Positions 11,429-22,531 of a DNA stretch of 64,000 nt are shown in pieces (the first letter of the stretch is position 1; each line of letters opens with the position of its first letter). The translations under genes were made by a program, and so were the position numbers. The DNA lies in contig JBEWZL010000084.1 of NCBI GenBank assembly GCA_045837725.1, positions 434,001 to 498,000 on the forward strand, in the 5' to 3' direction. The DNA comes from Vermamoeba vermiformis (taxonomy: Eukaryota; Tubulinea; Echinamoebida). The notes beneath the pieces were generated by a model. It was not told the origin of the DNA, searched no databases, and worked only from the letters and a program-made list of their open reading frames with translations.

Positions 11429-12116
11429 CGTTGTGTGGTTTACGAAAGGCAATAATAAGAAAACAGGGAGTTTTGTTTGTCGCGAATTTGACCACCAAAT
11501 TTTTTGTCGCGTACTGGCAAGGAATTTGACCGTCAAATTTAGCTCCGATTTAAATTGAAACTCGAATTTATATAACAGCTTTCCGCCACTTTGTTGTTTT
11601 GGTTCAGGTTGTTTGGGAAGCTTGCCTTTCATCCAATCGCCGAATTCTCTTAACTGCGTGTATTATTTGTACTAAATAACACGATAGCGATCCTTACATT
11701 CTTGACGCCAAGAGATTTCGAAGTTCCATAAGCAGTTGCACTCGTGCATAATACACTGTCGTAGAACAATACTTTGATTGCGTATTTAGCGGCGCTGCCA
11801 GGGATCGACGTTCGTTTTTCCGGATCTGGAGGCATGTCCTTGGTATCATACCAAAAGCTACGCCAATTGTAAATGACACCCCCACGCCCCCTGCAAACCA
11901 CCATCCAAATTCTATGTAACAGATGTTCAGAATGCTTCTACCAAATTTTGTTGTTTAGTCGCTAAAATTATATAATAATCTGCAAAATACACCAAAATAT
12001 GTTTTGATCGCCTCGCTCAGTTGTAATTAATTTTAAAAATTATTCGGAGGAAGATCTTGTCAAAAACAAGCAATGAACTTACTGTCGGTTACGATATTAG
12101 CAATATCATCGCTCAT
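11429..12116 (-). CDS. TMEM242-like small inner-membrane protein (reading frame broken at a T run)
   Basis: Exon 12116-12083 (MSDDIANIVTD) joins 11911-11698 and then 11653 onward. The first frame gives FGWWFAGGVGVSFTIGVAFG, a glycine-rich membrane segment. After the run of four T near 11848 a different frame gives SIPGSAAKYAIKVLF and TSKSLGVKNLREFGDWMKGK. The last part matches the TMEM242 C-terminal pattern (..LALRAL.. then KALGV..MKDF). TMEM242 is a two-helix mitochondrial protein implicated in ATP synthase and complex I assembly. Adding one T would restore one frame, so this is a real frameshift, an assembly error, or a tiny unspotted intron. No stop is met before the ATG of the SYCP2-like gene, so the 3' end given is only a limit. 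Confidence 0.45.
11525..11537. promoter_or_regulatory. TTTGACCGTCAAA near-palindrome upstream of SYCP2-like gene
   Basis: Second exact copy of the 13-bp symmetric motif seen at 3854. It lies about 97 bp upstream of the SYCP2-like ATG. A TATA-like string (TTATATAAATT on the minus strand, about 11564-11576) lies just further upstream. A binding site is inferred from recurrence and symmetry. Confidence 0.3.
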
Positions 12117-12445
12117 TTTTGCCATAAATCACGATACCATGTAAGTCATCTCTGTCCAGATGCTTTTGTTAGAGTAATGATTTGAAGTCGTCCGGATCCG
12201 ATTCCGTTTTGGCTTATTTGCTTGTGTTCAGTGATGGTGCACGTTAGGTACGTATTTAAATATTAATCATATTTGTTACATCTATTTACAATTAAATTAA
12301 ATGACAAGAACACGCAACAACTTTACAAGGACCTGGTGTTCCTGAACAAACCTTGCCGAATGCGAGCCTTACCGAGCCAAATTTCTTTCAAAATTATCTC
12401 AATTAAAATTGTATTAATAGCTAAACCTTATTCGTTTAGTTTATT
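12117..12445. other. Intergenic gap, no gene seen
   Basis: AT-rich spacer between the start of the TMEM242-like gene and the 3' end of the kelch/EGF gene. A plus-strand open frame starting at 12273 is hydrophobic and runs antisense into the kelch gene, so it is taken as a shadow. The region should hold the promoter of the former and the 3' UTR of the latter. Confidence 0.5.
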
Positions 12446-14102
12446 TTACAAATTGAGCAAAAAGACAAGACCCATGGCAAGTACGGTGCAGCCAAGGCGT
12501 GGAGCGTTCGATGTCTTGGAACTTTTTGGAGCGTTGGTTCCGACCGGCGCCATTGTAACGCCTGGAGCAGCCACTGGCGCAGAGACTGGTGGAAGTACGC
12601 ACGTGAAACCATCCCCTTCGTAACCCTGATTGCAGGTGCAGGTTGGACTCACTTGTCCGACGTTCTCTGAGCAGGTAGCGTATTCAGAGCACGGATTGTA
12701 TATTTGGCTGCACTGCGGGAAGTCCATCACGTACACGCCATAGCTGCTATCTGCAATGATCCAAAGACTGCCTGGCGAAAAGGTGCGAGTGAACATAGTG
12801 GAGCCAGGAGTTGTCGAAGAATCGGGTTGGTACAACACATTTGCCACTGCAGAACTTGCACTAGAATCGTTGTAGTACGCCCATTTCTGCGATGTAATGT
12901 TGTACAGCCACAGGTAGGGGCCACCGCCTTGATTTGAGTACGAGACCCACAGCGCCAAGATGTTGTTGCCTGCGTACGTCATTGAGCTGTATGCCGCGCA
13001 GTCTGGTCGATGCTCTGCTGAGAAGACACCAGGGGGCAGAGTGCTCACAGTTGCAGTACAGCCAGTTGAGATGTTTTTGTTGCCGCTAATGTACTGCCAG
13101 CCAGACGAGCGGTTAAACATCCAAAGGTCATCAAAGAACTCGCCTCCGTAGAGCCTAAACAGTAAGTGTCAGTGCTGTATTCAAGTGGATTGTTCGTTAA
13201 TTTTACCAAAGATTGTAATTCGCGTCCACGGCTGAGAACGCGCCCCAACGTTGACTTGGCGTCACTTCAAATGCATTCGAGAAGGTCGGCTCGTCAGTCG
13301 AGATTGGTTCTGACAGTCCTGCTACAAAGGCCCACTTCTTCGAGGTAACGTTGTATCGCCACAGATCGGGAAGTTTGGGTCTTCCGTAAGAGTCGTTGTG
13401 ACCGCCAAATAGCCAAAGCGAGTTATCATCAGGCGTGTACCAATAAGCAGAGCCTCGTCGACATCCAGGATAGTTTGCCGCGTTTTCAACTCCTTTTTCA
13501 GTGGAACTCAATGAGCCGTCTCCAACAGTTAGCTCCGTCCAAGTCTGGGAGCCAGGCGAGAACTTCCAAAAGTCGCACTTGTATAATCCTCCGTAGATGT
13601 AAACGTTATCGTCTTTGTCGATCCACATCACATTGTCGGAGTGCGCTGAAGGCCCTGCAGAGTCACCTTCAATCCAAGCTAGAGTCCAATTTCGAGCGTT
13701 ACGATCAAAGTAGCGCAAAAAAGGAGAAGTGGCACAATCACCTAATTTTGGGCACTGTCAGGCCTAGATCAAACAAAGTATGTAAAGAACCTTTTTTTTC
13801 TTCAACGCCAACCAGTGATCATTGAAAAGGTAGTGTAAAATTATTTTACGAAATTGTTGGATTAAATCGTCTAATTTACGGTTAAACTTAAATTTAAATT
13901 TGCTCGAGCACCGCTGTAACTTGCCTCTTCCGGTAAATTGCCAAGCTCTTCCCTGCGAATCAGTTGCTAGGGAAAGGAGATCATAATTAGACGTTACGTG
14001 AGGGTCACAGCCTGCAGTGTCACCAGCCGGGAAATAAGCTGTCCACTGCTCCGCTGAGGCGGCCAAAACAGCTAATAGCACTAATATGGTGGAAGCTTTC
14101 AT
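12446..14102 (-). CDS. Secreted or anchored kelch-repeat protein with EGF module
   Basis: Exons 14102-13925, 13741-13207 and 13154-12446 close in frame to 473 aa. Residues 1-18 are a signal peptide (MKASTILVLLAVLAASA). The body holds kelch-type blades: repeated NVYIYGGLY, SLWLFGGHND and LWLYGGEFFDDLW, each followed by a W six to twenty residues later. An EGF module follows (CSEYATCSE..CTCNQGYEGDGFTC), then a Pro/Ala/Val stalk (PPVSAPVAAP) and a hydrophobic C-terminal tail (LAMGLVFLLNL) like a GPI-attachment signal. The first intron needs a GC donor (GAG|GCAAGT) to stay in frame. The likely role is cell-surface recognition or adhesion; the ligand is unknown. Confidence 0.8.
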
Positions 14103-14186
14103 GTTGGGGAAGTAGTTAAAATACAACAACGGTCACGTAAACGCCGGGACGCACGTGCCACATTTTAAAATTTATAAAAGCAAACT

Positions 14187-14539
14187 TTAAAAACCGGTGA
14201 ATACTAAGCCGTAATCACATCGCTCTTGAATTCCCATTCGTAATTGAAGAACTCCGCCGTCAGATTTAGTCTTGACAAGGAGATCCGCATTGTCTGTCCT
14301 CCTGACCGTACGGGAGTCCTCGTCGTTTAACATAATCTTTCCACGGTCATGTGGTATTGAACACGTATCTTATCTTGCGCGCATCTAAATCTCGATCTCC
14401 TTCAATAACTTCTCCATTTTTCCGGCCTGGATCGGGCTTCGGGGTGCATTTCATCAAATTTGTGCACGTAGATGCTCGATATGGTAAGCGTCACGTCTCC
14501 GGAACCCAAGTGACATCTGTTCAATTGCACTTCGTGTTG
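14187..14539 (-). CDS. Unidentified small gene, 3' exons only
   Basis: Two exons close in frame: 14539-14410 (starting after CTGCAG) and 14368-14187, joined by a 41-nt GT-AG intron. They give about 103 residues, including CHLGSGDVTLTISSIYVHKF and, in the second exon, IMLNDEDSRTVRRTDNADLL and GIQERCDYGLVFTGF. The composition looks coding. No start codon was found in frame upstream, so a 5' exon within 14540-14720 is missing. I do not recognise the family. The opposite strand has an intron-like GTAAGC..CTGCAG here, so the strand is not certain. Confidence 0.3.
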
Positions 14540-14718
14540 CTGCAGGGATACGACTCTTCATTCTTCTTCTATTCAGTCGATCCGACGGCCACTAAATAAT
14601 TGCTTCAGTTCTGATTCTAAAAGCTCGGGTTAATATTGTCTTTACACGGAACTTAGGTTCGGACAATATTATTATTGGTATTGAGCCATTTATTTACACT
14701 ATCAGCTGTCGATGCTCT

Positions 14719-14732
14719 GTTTGACGTCAAAC
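14719..14732. promoter_or_regulatory. Perfect palindrome GTTTGACGTCAAAC
   Basis: A perfect 14-bp palindrome overlapping the RAD52 stop codon and lying upstream of the unidentified minus-strand gene. Its half-sites equal those of the two 13-bp motifs at 3854 and 11525 but without the central base. The core TGACGTCA is also a classical CRE/bZIP octamer. Confidence 0.3.
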
Positions 14733-15849
14733 AGTTTGATTTACCATATTGGGATAAGGCGGGGGACTGATGCCATTCATTTGAGGGTTCGGCGCGTTAT
14801 TATTATTGGGCATGTACGGTTGTTTGGGAGGCATGCGTGGGACATTCTGCTGCATATTTGGAGGTGGTCTGTTGTAATTACCGTATTTGGGTTGCTGTCC
14901 AGGAGGCACACGCGCATTATATTTGGGTGGGGCACCGCCAGAAGGAGGAGGTCTGTTCATCATGCCACCACTGCTATTATTATTTACAGCTCCTGCCTCC
15001 ATTAATATGTCGTGTCGTGGTGCGTTCAAGTCTTCAGTAGTGCCTAATAATGCGTCAATAACATATTGCAGCGATCTCTTTTACATTACATGTACTTACC
15101 ATTGGGAGGCAAGCCCTTCTCGGTCAACAAAGTATTGACGTGATTGATGTCGCCCAATGAATTGCCCATGTAATTGCCGAACAAGCGAAGTGCGCGCTTC
15201 AACCCGTCACTGACTGCCGTCTGGATCATTGGACGTTAATAAAACTATCCTCGTTAAGTGGTGTTTTCAGTGCTACCTTCTTGGAGTTCTCAATCGACAG
15301 AGCCATCGACGCTCCTTTGTGCACACCGTAGCCAACGTCCTCGTGATAAGTGCCGTCTTTGAGTTGAATTCTCACGACTGCCGTGCAGCCACAGCGAAAT
15401 TTGCCATCGACTTCCTCGAGCTGTCCAAGATCCAAGTTAACGAAAGTTAATAGCGTTTGTTAAACTTACGAAGTCTTGTTGAAGGCTTACTACCGAGGAA
15501 GACCATCCATTAGGTCCAAATATTTCATTGGCCATACGAATAGCATCGCCAGTGGCAACGTAAGCGACTTTTTCTGGTAAAATAATGCCAAAATTAATAT
15601 CGTGAAAATAATAAATTTATATTGTCGCCATCCAAAATTAGTAATATTCTGCGAAATATTAATTTAATTATTTACAGTAATTTGCATACTTCCCGCCGGC
15701 CCATCTCGAACTTGAACCTCTTCTTTGCCCAGCTTTTTTTCTAACAATCTTTGAATGGTCGATTTTTCGCTGAGATTGAATTTAGAATTGCCGAACTGGT
15801 TCTCATCTGGCTGCATCTTGGATTGGATTCTGAGAATTGATCGTGACAA
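14727..15849 (-). CDS. RAD52: RAD52 single-strand annealing protein
   Basis: Five exons close in frame: 15849-15690, 15573-15470, 15420-15277, 15220-15100 and 15031-14727; 277 aa. An in-frame ATG at 15816 (MQPDENQF) is an alternative start. The conserved annealing domain is clear: IQRLLEKKLG, KVAYVATGDAIRMANEIFG, NGWSSSVV, then VRIQLKDGTYHEDVGYGV and AVSDGLKRALRLFGN. The C-terminal 100 residues are Pro/Asn/Gln-rich (PPPSGGAPPK) and shorter than in human RAD52 (418 aa). The protein anneals complementary single strands and assists RAD51 in break repair. The start is about 160 bp from the divergent CHMP6 gene. Confidence 0.93.
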
Positions 15850-16012
15850 TGCCGTTAAAAAGGTCTATGCGCCTATAGTTACAACTACTAGGCGTTTGTA
15901 AGGTGCCAATGAATTAAAATAGTGATCTTTTGTGGTTTCACGTGTGCCAGGCACTTTGGAAATGAAACAACAAAATTTTCATTTTAATCACAGTGCGTGA
16001 ATGAAAGCCGCA

Positions 16013-17051
16013 ATGGGACAATTCTTTTCTTTTCTGTTTGGCGGCGGAGAAGGCAATAATAAAAATCAAAATGCTATTAGTGCCCAGGATCGAGCAATTC
16101 TCGATCTTAAAGCTCAACGTGACAAACTCAAGCTTTATTCGCGCAAGGTAATAATATTATTTTATTAAATTAGAATCTTAATTCATAAGCATATTTACGG
16201 TATTAATTATCGCTGATGACTAATTTATTAATTTTTTTCTTTTTTTCAATTTCAGCTTGAAGCTGTTTTGGACAAGGAGAAAGAAGCAGCTGTGAAATTA
16301 TTGCATGAAGGACAGAGACATAAAGCATTGTTATGCTTACGGAAGAAGAAATATCAAGAGCAACTCCTTGAAAAAACCACCGTCCAATTAGCAAATCTGC
16401 AACAAATGGTAAAACGTCTTTTGTCGTTTATTACTGATATTAATGCCAGCGATAGGTTGACACCGTTGAATTTGCGGTTGTTGAAAAGAAAGTATTCGAC
16501 GGTCTTAAGACGGGCAATGAAGTCCTCAAACAAATCCAAAAGGAAATGTCGATCGAGGCCGTAGAAGAGCTCATGGCCGACACCAAAGAAGCTATCGAAT
16601 ATCAAGAAGTACGCGCATGTTAACTATCAACCAATGTAATCTAACTTCACTTATCTTACAAGGAAGTGGATTCGATGCTTTCATCGCAGCTGACAGACTT
16701 AGAAGAGGAAGATATTCTCGAAGAGCTTGAACGCCTAGGCTCCGAAGAACCCGATAAAATTAAAATACCCACCTCTGTCACTGAGGCTACCACACGAGCT
16801 CGTGCAGAGAAGCAAGAGAAAATTGCGGCGGAAGCCAACAAAGACAAGATCGGTGTCACCGAGACAATCATCGTGGAGAAGAAAGTGCTCGAAGATGATG
16901 ATCTTGAAGCTGAGTGGGAGTCGATGAATGTTCCTCAGCCCGCTAAAGCTAAACCTAAGCGTAAGTTGATTGTCCAGCAAGTGCGCGCCATCTGACTAAT
17001 TTTCTATTGACAGCTCAAAAAGAACACAAAATCGCAGAACCAGCGATGTGA
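16013..17051 (+). CDS. CHMP6: CHMP6/Vps20 ESCRT-III subunit
   Basis: Exons 16013-16147, 16256-16408, 16456-16608, 16663-16960 and 17014-17051 give 258 aa. The ATG at 16013 is chosen because it yields MGQFFSFLFGG, an N-myristoylation signal as in CHMP6/Vps20; an in-frame ATG four codons upstream (16001) would bury it. The Snf7 core follows: AILDLKAQRDKLKLYSRK, LLEKTTVQLANLQQM, VVEKKVFDGLKTGNEVLKQI and MSIEAVEELMADTKEAIEYQ. The C-terminal third is acidic and helical. Vps20 nucleates Snf7 filaments on endosomes for multivesicular body budding. The length exceeds the usual 200-220 aa because of the acidic tail. Confidence 0.92.
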
Positions 17052-17240
17052 ACGCGTGTAAATAGTGGTTGAAGATAGGACTCAATGTAAATAGCGAAGG
17101 TAATAATGTACAAATAAATTATTTTTTAATGTTTTTTTACTTCCGAATATTTACTATAGCACAAAATTAAAGCCCAGAAGCGCTACCGACCCACTCGTAT
17201 TAAGAGAGGGACATGTAGTGCACGAGGCAAGTGAATCAGC

Positions 17241-18135
<895 letters not shown>

Positions 18136-18579
18136 TTTGATGTGTTGTGTGTATTGTGTTTAAAATAAAGTGAAAATAACGAGCCAAAAACTTCTGTTTT
18201 ATGTCGCAGCATTTAAAAATTGCTTGGAAAAAACGCGGGCAAGAGAAGTTCAACGGTAACCTGCCGCGCCAAAACGTCTATTTTGAATTGTCATGCAACG
18301 GCTAGCGCCTACTCGTGTCAATTCATGCCACAGATGATTAAATGTTATCAACCCTCCACGCCATCTGATCGGATCACGACAAAGGTTGGTTTGCCTTTGA
18401 TGTTGATGTTTCTTCGATGTCAATTCCATTTTATTGATTATAATATGTTTTATGCAAATATAAAGGAGGGCAGCTAAGCGACTTGATTGCATTTCGTCGA
18501 AATTCAATGAAGGCCGCCGGTTAAAAGATCGATTTTTATTGATTTATTATTTATTAAAATCGTGCGCGACATCCTCAAC
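18136..18579. promoter_or_regulatory. Divergent promoter between PCNA and ATP-grasp gene
   Basis: A 444-bp spacer with no convincing coding sequence. It holds the E2F-like site (18264-18274), a string AAAAAACGCGGGCA (18228-18241) that recurs upstream of SPT5, and AT-rich stretches next to both start codons. Confidence 0.45.
18264..18274 (-). promoter_or_regulatory. E2F-like site upstream of PCNA
   Basis: On the minus strand the sequence reads TTTTGGCGCGG, matching the E2F/DP consensus TTTSGCGC. It is about 130 bp upstream of the PCNA start. E2F control of PCNA is established in animals and plants; its use here is inferred from match and position. Confidence 0.45.
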
Positions 18580-20299
18580 ATGGCATTCTTGCAACAAATT
18601 TCGAATTTTAAGGCACAGTTGCGACCAACAGAGACAAAGGAACGAGTAAGTCAATCACAACATCCGCGCTAATTTTGTTAGCAGCCAGAAATTTATTTTA
18701 TTTTTCTAATGTGCGCATTTAAATAAGTTCGATGTTATCATCTCAGATCTTTAATTTAAATTTCTTTAGACGCTGCTCTCTGTTGTCTCCAAGTCCGCGG
18801 TTGATTCTTTAAATATTACCGATGGCAAGCCTCGAACAGTTCTTATTTTATCGCGCAATATGTATGGCTTTCACGATTGGCTCTCCAAAGACGTTGTCAA
18901 GGTGCTATTTACAACAACTAAAGTAGGCGAGCACATGACCCCTGGCATTAGAAAATTCTACAATCATGTCGAGTGCTTCGAGGTACGCATATCTACACTA
19001 ATAGCGCTTTAGTATTAACGTGGCACGCTTAGGATTACGAGCGAAGTCCGATGGTGGAACTGAAGGCTTTTGAATTCAACAAACAATACAACTTTACACA
19101 TGTACGTAGTACTGTTATAATAACAAGTCATAGTCTGATACTAAGTACTGCATAGGTTATTTCATTGACAGAAGAAGACACTATCAGAGCTGCGCACGTG
19201 CGTCACATGTTGGGCATCAAACACGGCCAGGACGTTGATAGCGCATTGCGGTTCAGAGACAAAGTGCTCATGAAAGAGCGATTGCAATCACGAGGGCTTG
19301 AAGTGCCGCCATTCAAAGCTGTCAATAACGCGGCAGATATAATCGAGTTTGTCACCGAGCACGGATTTCCCGTTGTCGTTAAGCCAAGGTAAGCACATCA
19401 ATGCCACAGCAGTGCGCGTTAATCTAATGCCTAAATAATAGACGCGGATATGGCTCGGTGAACACAACAGTACTGCGCTCATTCGCTGACCTCGAGGCAC
19501 TGTTCGCCAAGGGCTTTGGAGTCACAACAGGATTGGACCCGCAGTTGGACTTAGAGGTCGAGAAGTTCATTACAGGAGATTTCTATCACATTGACGGCCT
19601 CGTGCACAACAACAAGACAGTGTTCGTCTGGCCTTCGAAGTACACCAACACAGTCGTTGATTTCCAGAAGAATCGCTACATTGCTGGCTATTCATTGAGC
19701 CCTGAAAATCCTCTCACCAGCAGACTGCAGTCATTTATGAACGACTGTTTAATGGCATTAGAAGGTTCGGTATTTTTGTCATTTCTGTGCACCATTCTAA
19801 TATCGTTCTCGTAGGTCCATCGACTTATTCATTCCACGGCGAGGCGTGGCACACACCGGACGACAAGATCGTATTCTGTGAAGTTGCTAGTCGCACAGGA
19901 GGAGGCGAGATATTGGGCCAGATGATCGAGCTGTTCGACATTCACATCACCAAGGCCTTTTGTCAAGCACAGTGCGAGCACCCGTTCACGAACAAAGATA
20001 TCATTGAGGGAGGTCTAGACTGGCGCAGCAGAAAGCCTAAAGTCCCTCACATGGTTGGCTGGGTATTCGTCTACCCCACAATCGGAACACTGCAGAGCAT
20101 ACCTGATCAGTGCGACGAAGAATACGTGGTCGATTATTTCAAAGTCGGTCAGCCAGGACAGGTCTACAAGTCACGCAAAGACTGCGCGGACACTGTGGGA
20201 AGTTTCATCGTCAAAGGCAGCACTGAAGAAGAGGTGGCACAGAACATTGAACTCGCTTATCAGTGGTTTGAAGGCCACACTTTTTGGGACACTGCTTAG
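18580..20299 (+). CDS. ATP-grasp carboxylate-amine ligase family protein
   Basis: Exons 18580-18645, 18770-18982, 19033-19101, 19156-19388, 19442-19764 and 19815-20299 close in frame to 462 aa. The N-terminal third is an alpha/beta pre-ATP-grasp region. RFRDKVLMKERLQSRGLEVP and FPVVVKPRRGYGS supply the A-subdomain lysines and glycine loop. DLEVEKFITGDFYHIDGLV gives the acidic pair, and IVFCEVASRTGGGE is the metal-binding E-x-x-x-R-x-GG end. The layout resembles bacterial ATP-grasp ligases that join amino acids or peptides (the dapdiamide, L-amino acid ligase and carnosine-synthase type). Substrate is unknown. No signal peptide, so cytosolic. Bacterial affinity raises the chance of old transfer, but the gene carries five ordinary introns. 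Confidence 0.7.
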
Positions 20300-20386
20300 C
20301 TCATGTAAATACACCCGTTCATACACTTAACTCTGTGTGCACTCGAGACCATGCACGTGATTTAATTACTATAATACAATTGTCAC

Positions 20387-22155
20387 CTAAGCGGTCTCAT
20401 CCATTGGCTCATTGCCAAGATTCGACGCATCAACACTCGAGGCACGCGGTGAAGTCGTGTTCAGGTGCGTCGATGAGTTGCCCTTGGCTATCTTGGCACC
20501 CTTGTCGCTCGTCTTCTTCGAGGTTGGTTCAGTGAAGAGGTAGATGCGAGCCCAGGAGTCGAGCATGATCATCAAGTAGATGAACACTGAGGCGATGAAC
20601 TGCGGTACTGGCACTGTGGCTATTTGTGGCGCAATGAACACGATGACTGGCACCAATGAAGTCACGCGCACGACACCATTGATGACGATCTTCTTATTGA
20701 CCTAAAGTATGGTCAGATTCGTCACGTGGTTGATTTGGTACTTGCCTTTTTCACTGTGTCCGCGGTATTCTGGCGCAAGTTGGTTGAGAATTTGATTCGT
20801 TTGATGATTTTGACCAGCGTTACAATGTAGAAAATTAAGAATGCGAGAGATACGATGAGATAAATGATGATAAGTGGGGTCGTGATTGACAGTGCCAGTA
20901 CGTAGCCGAGAATAGTGACCAATAAGATGACTAGAATAAGGCCAATGGTAAATGCGAAGAAATAGGGCTGAAGTCGGTGTAAAAATGGATATACTTTGAT
21001 GTCAGCCACGGTCATTACTTCGTACCTACAGGAAGTAAGCATTTAGACTTCCATAAATGGATAATTCCGCAAAACTGTATCTTGCGATATGTTCTTTAGT
21101 ACATACCAGTAGAATGTAATTAATATGAATGTTCCTACTTCGTAAGGAAAACTGATTGTCGTAAAGAAGCTCATTGCGGTTCCGAATACTCCAAAGCACC
21201 CAAACGGATCAACTGCGAAATAAACAATTCGCCCTAAGAAAAACAAGGTTGGAATGTGGGTAAGATGATTAATATAATCTTCGCAGCTCTTTTCGACGGT
21301 GTATTCCGGATCTAATTTTAGACTTACATAGATTGCCGATGATTTCAAGCGCCAAACAGACTTGCGACACGTTGAATTGCGGTCCTCTGAACTTGATGAA
21401 CAAGATCAACTTGTACAGCGCATAACCTATCAATCCTGTTGCTATACAAGTGAATGCTACCCGAAACACCAAAATAACTGCAATGCTACCGAGGAAGTTC
21501 CATTCATTTCCTATGAGAAATGTTAATTCATCGTGTATTATTATATGTAGTTCTACCTTCTGAGGTTAAAGTGGCTTCAACAACAGTTCCATTCAGTATT
21601 TCCGACAATAAAGGTTGCAGATCGTTTTGCGAAACTTCTGCAACAGGAATGGTTATCTGTCCAGCAGGTTCTGCAGCTGTTAATGCACATCCGTACTGTC
21701 CTGCAACCACTGAGATAAAAGTTAAGTTCGAAGGATCTTAGTTGATCGCAATTACAAATTGTAAAATCTCTGTACTTACAAGATTGAGTTCCATAAAGAA
21801 CGGCGACTGCTCCTGCATCTTGTATCTTCTTCATTTCGGTAAGCCATTCGTTTAATCCAATAAATTGTTGAAAGACGATCTTGCCTTTGAGATCTGAGTT
21901 TGAAGAATCCACTACTATCGCTGTAACTGGCGAGAATATGGAGCTCCAGTCATCACCTAAATAATAGGATATTACTTAGTTGTGTCTCGATATTTCAAAA
22001 GCAAATTCGGGTAGTATCCAATTCCTACCTTTCCAATAATATTGTCCTGTTGTAAATGATGCACCGACATTTGTTCCGTTATTAATTGTTAGCCTAGCAA
22101 GAGACAAGCCACAAAACAGTACCAAGAAGATTACTTTCAGCACAGAATCTTGCAT
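20387..22155 (-). CDS. PA-domain multi-pass membrane protein, copy A
   Basis: Starts MQDSVLKVIFLVLFCGLSLA, a signal peptide, followed by GQYYWKG. The lumenal part has a protease-associated-like fold (GKIVFQQFIGLNEW, then AGAVAVLYG, then GQITIPVAEVSQND). Seven or so hydrophobic segments follow: NEWNFLG.., LIGYALYKLILF, FSFPYEV-type segments, FFAFTIGLILVILLVTIL and SLVPVIVFIAPQIA. The tail is Ser/Thr/Lys-rich and cytosolic, ending MDETA at 20387. The architecture, PA ectodomain plus about seven helices, recalls GPCR-like or sorting-receptor proteins, but I cannot name a family. It is tandem with copy B (22532-24685) in the same orientation. Confidence 0.6.
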
Positions 22156-22531
22156 CTGGATATTCCCACTTTAGAAGAAGGTGAATAGTAATCAGTTTCT
22201 AGCCCCTGTTCGCAGTGCTCATTTGATTTCAGAAAATGCAACAATAAGAGCCGAAAGTAAGCAAGAATAAGTGATTTTTTTGCGTGTTTGACGCTATCAT
22301 GACAGATGTCACCAAGTTATTCCATGGCATGCGATTCGAAAGATTATTTTGCCTTTAAATTAATCTAAATAATACCAATTTATTGCAATGTTATTTATTA
22401 AGCAATATTATTCTATTTTACAACATAATTTTTATCGTACAAATTTGGATCCTGGCACCTCGTAAAAATTAATTACTACGAGCCCCGGCATTAATATCAA
22501 AAGGAAAGGTCTTATAATACATACGATATGC
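22156..22531. other. Spacer between tandem PA-TM copies
   Basis: A 376-bp AT-rich spacer carrying the promoter side of copy A and the 3' UTR of copy B. No coding frame, repeat or RNA gene was recognised. Confidence 0.5.

Noticed and set aside
11838-11860. 23-nt GT..AG piece that would restore the TMEM242-like frame as a mini-intron
   Set aside because: About half the length of the shortest well-supported intron here and it removes part of the membrane segment; a missing T is simpler.
14351-14599. Plus-strand frame with GTAAGC..CTGCAG intron signature
   Set aside because: Spliced product is short with no start or coding character; the palindromic CTGCAG also serves the minus strand.
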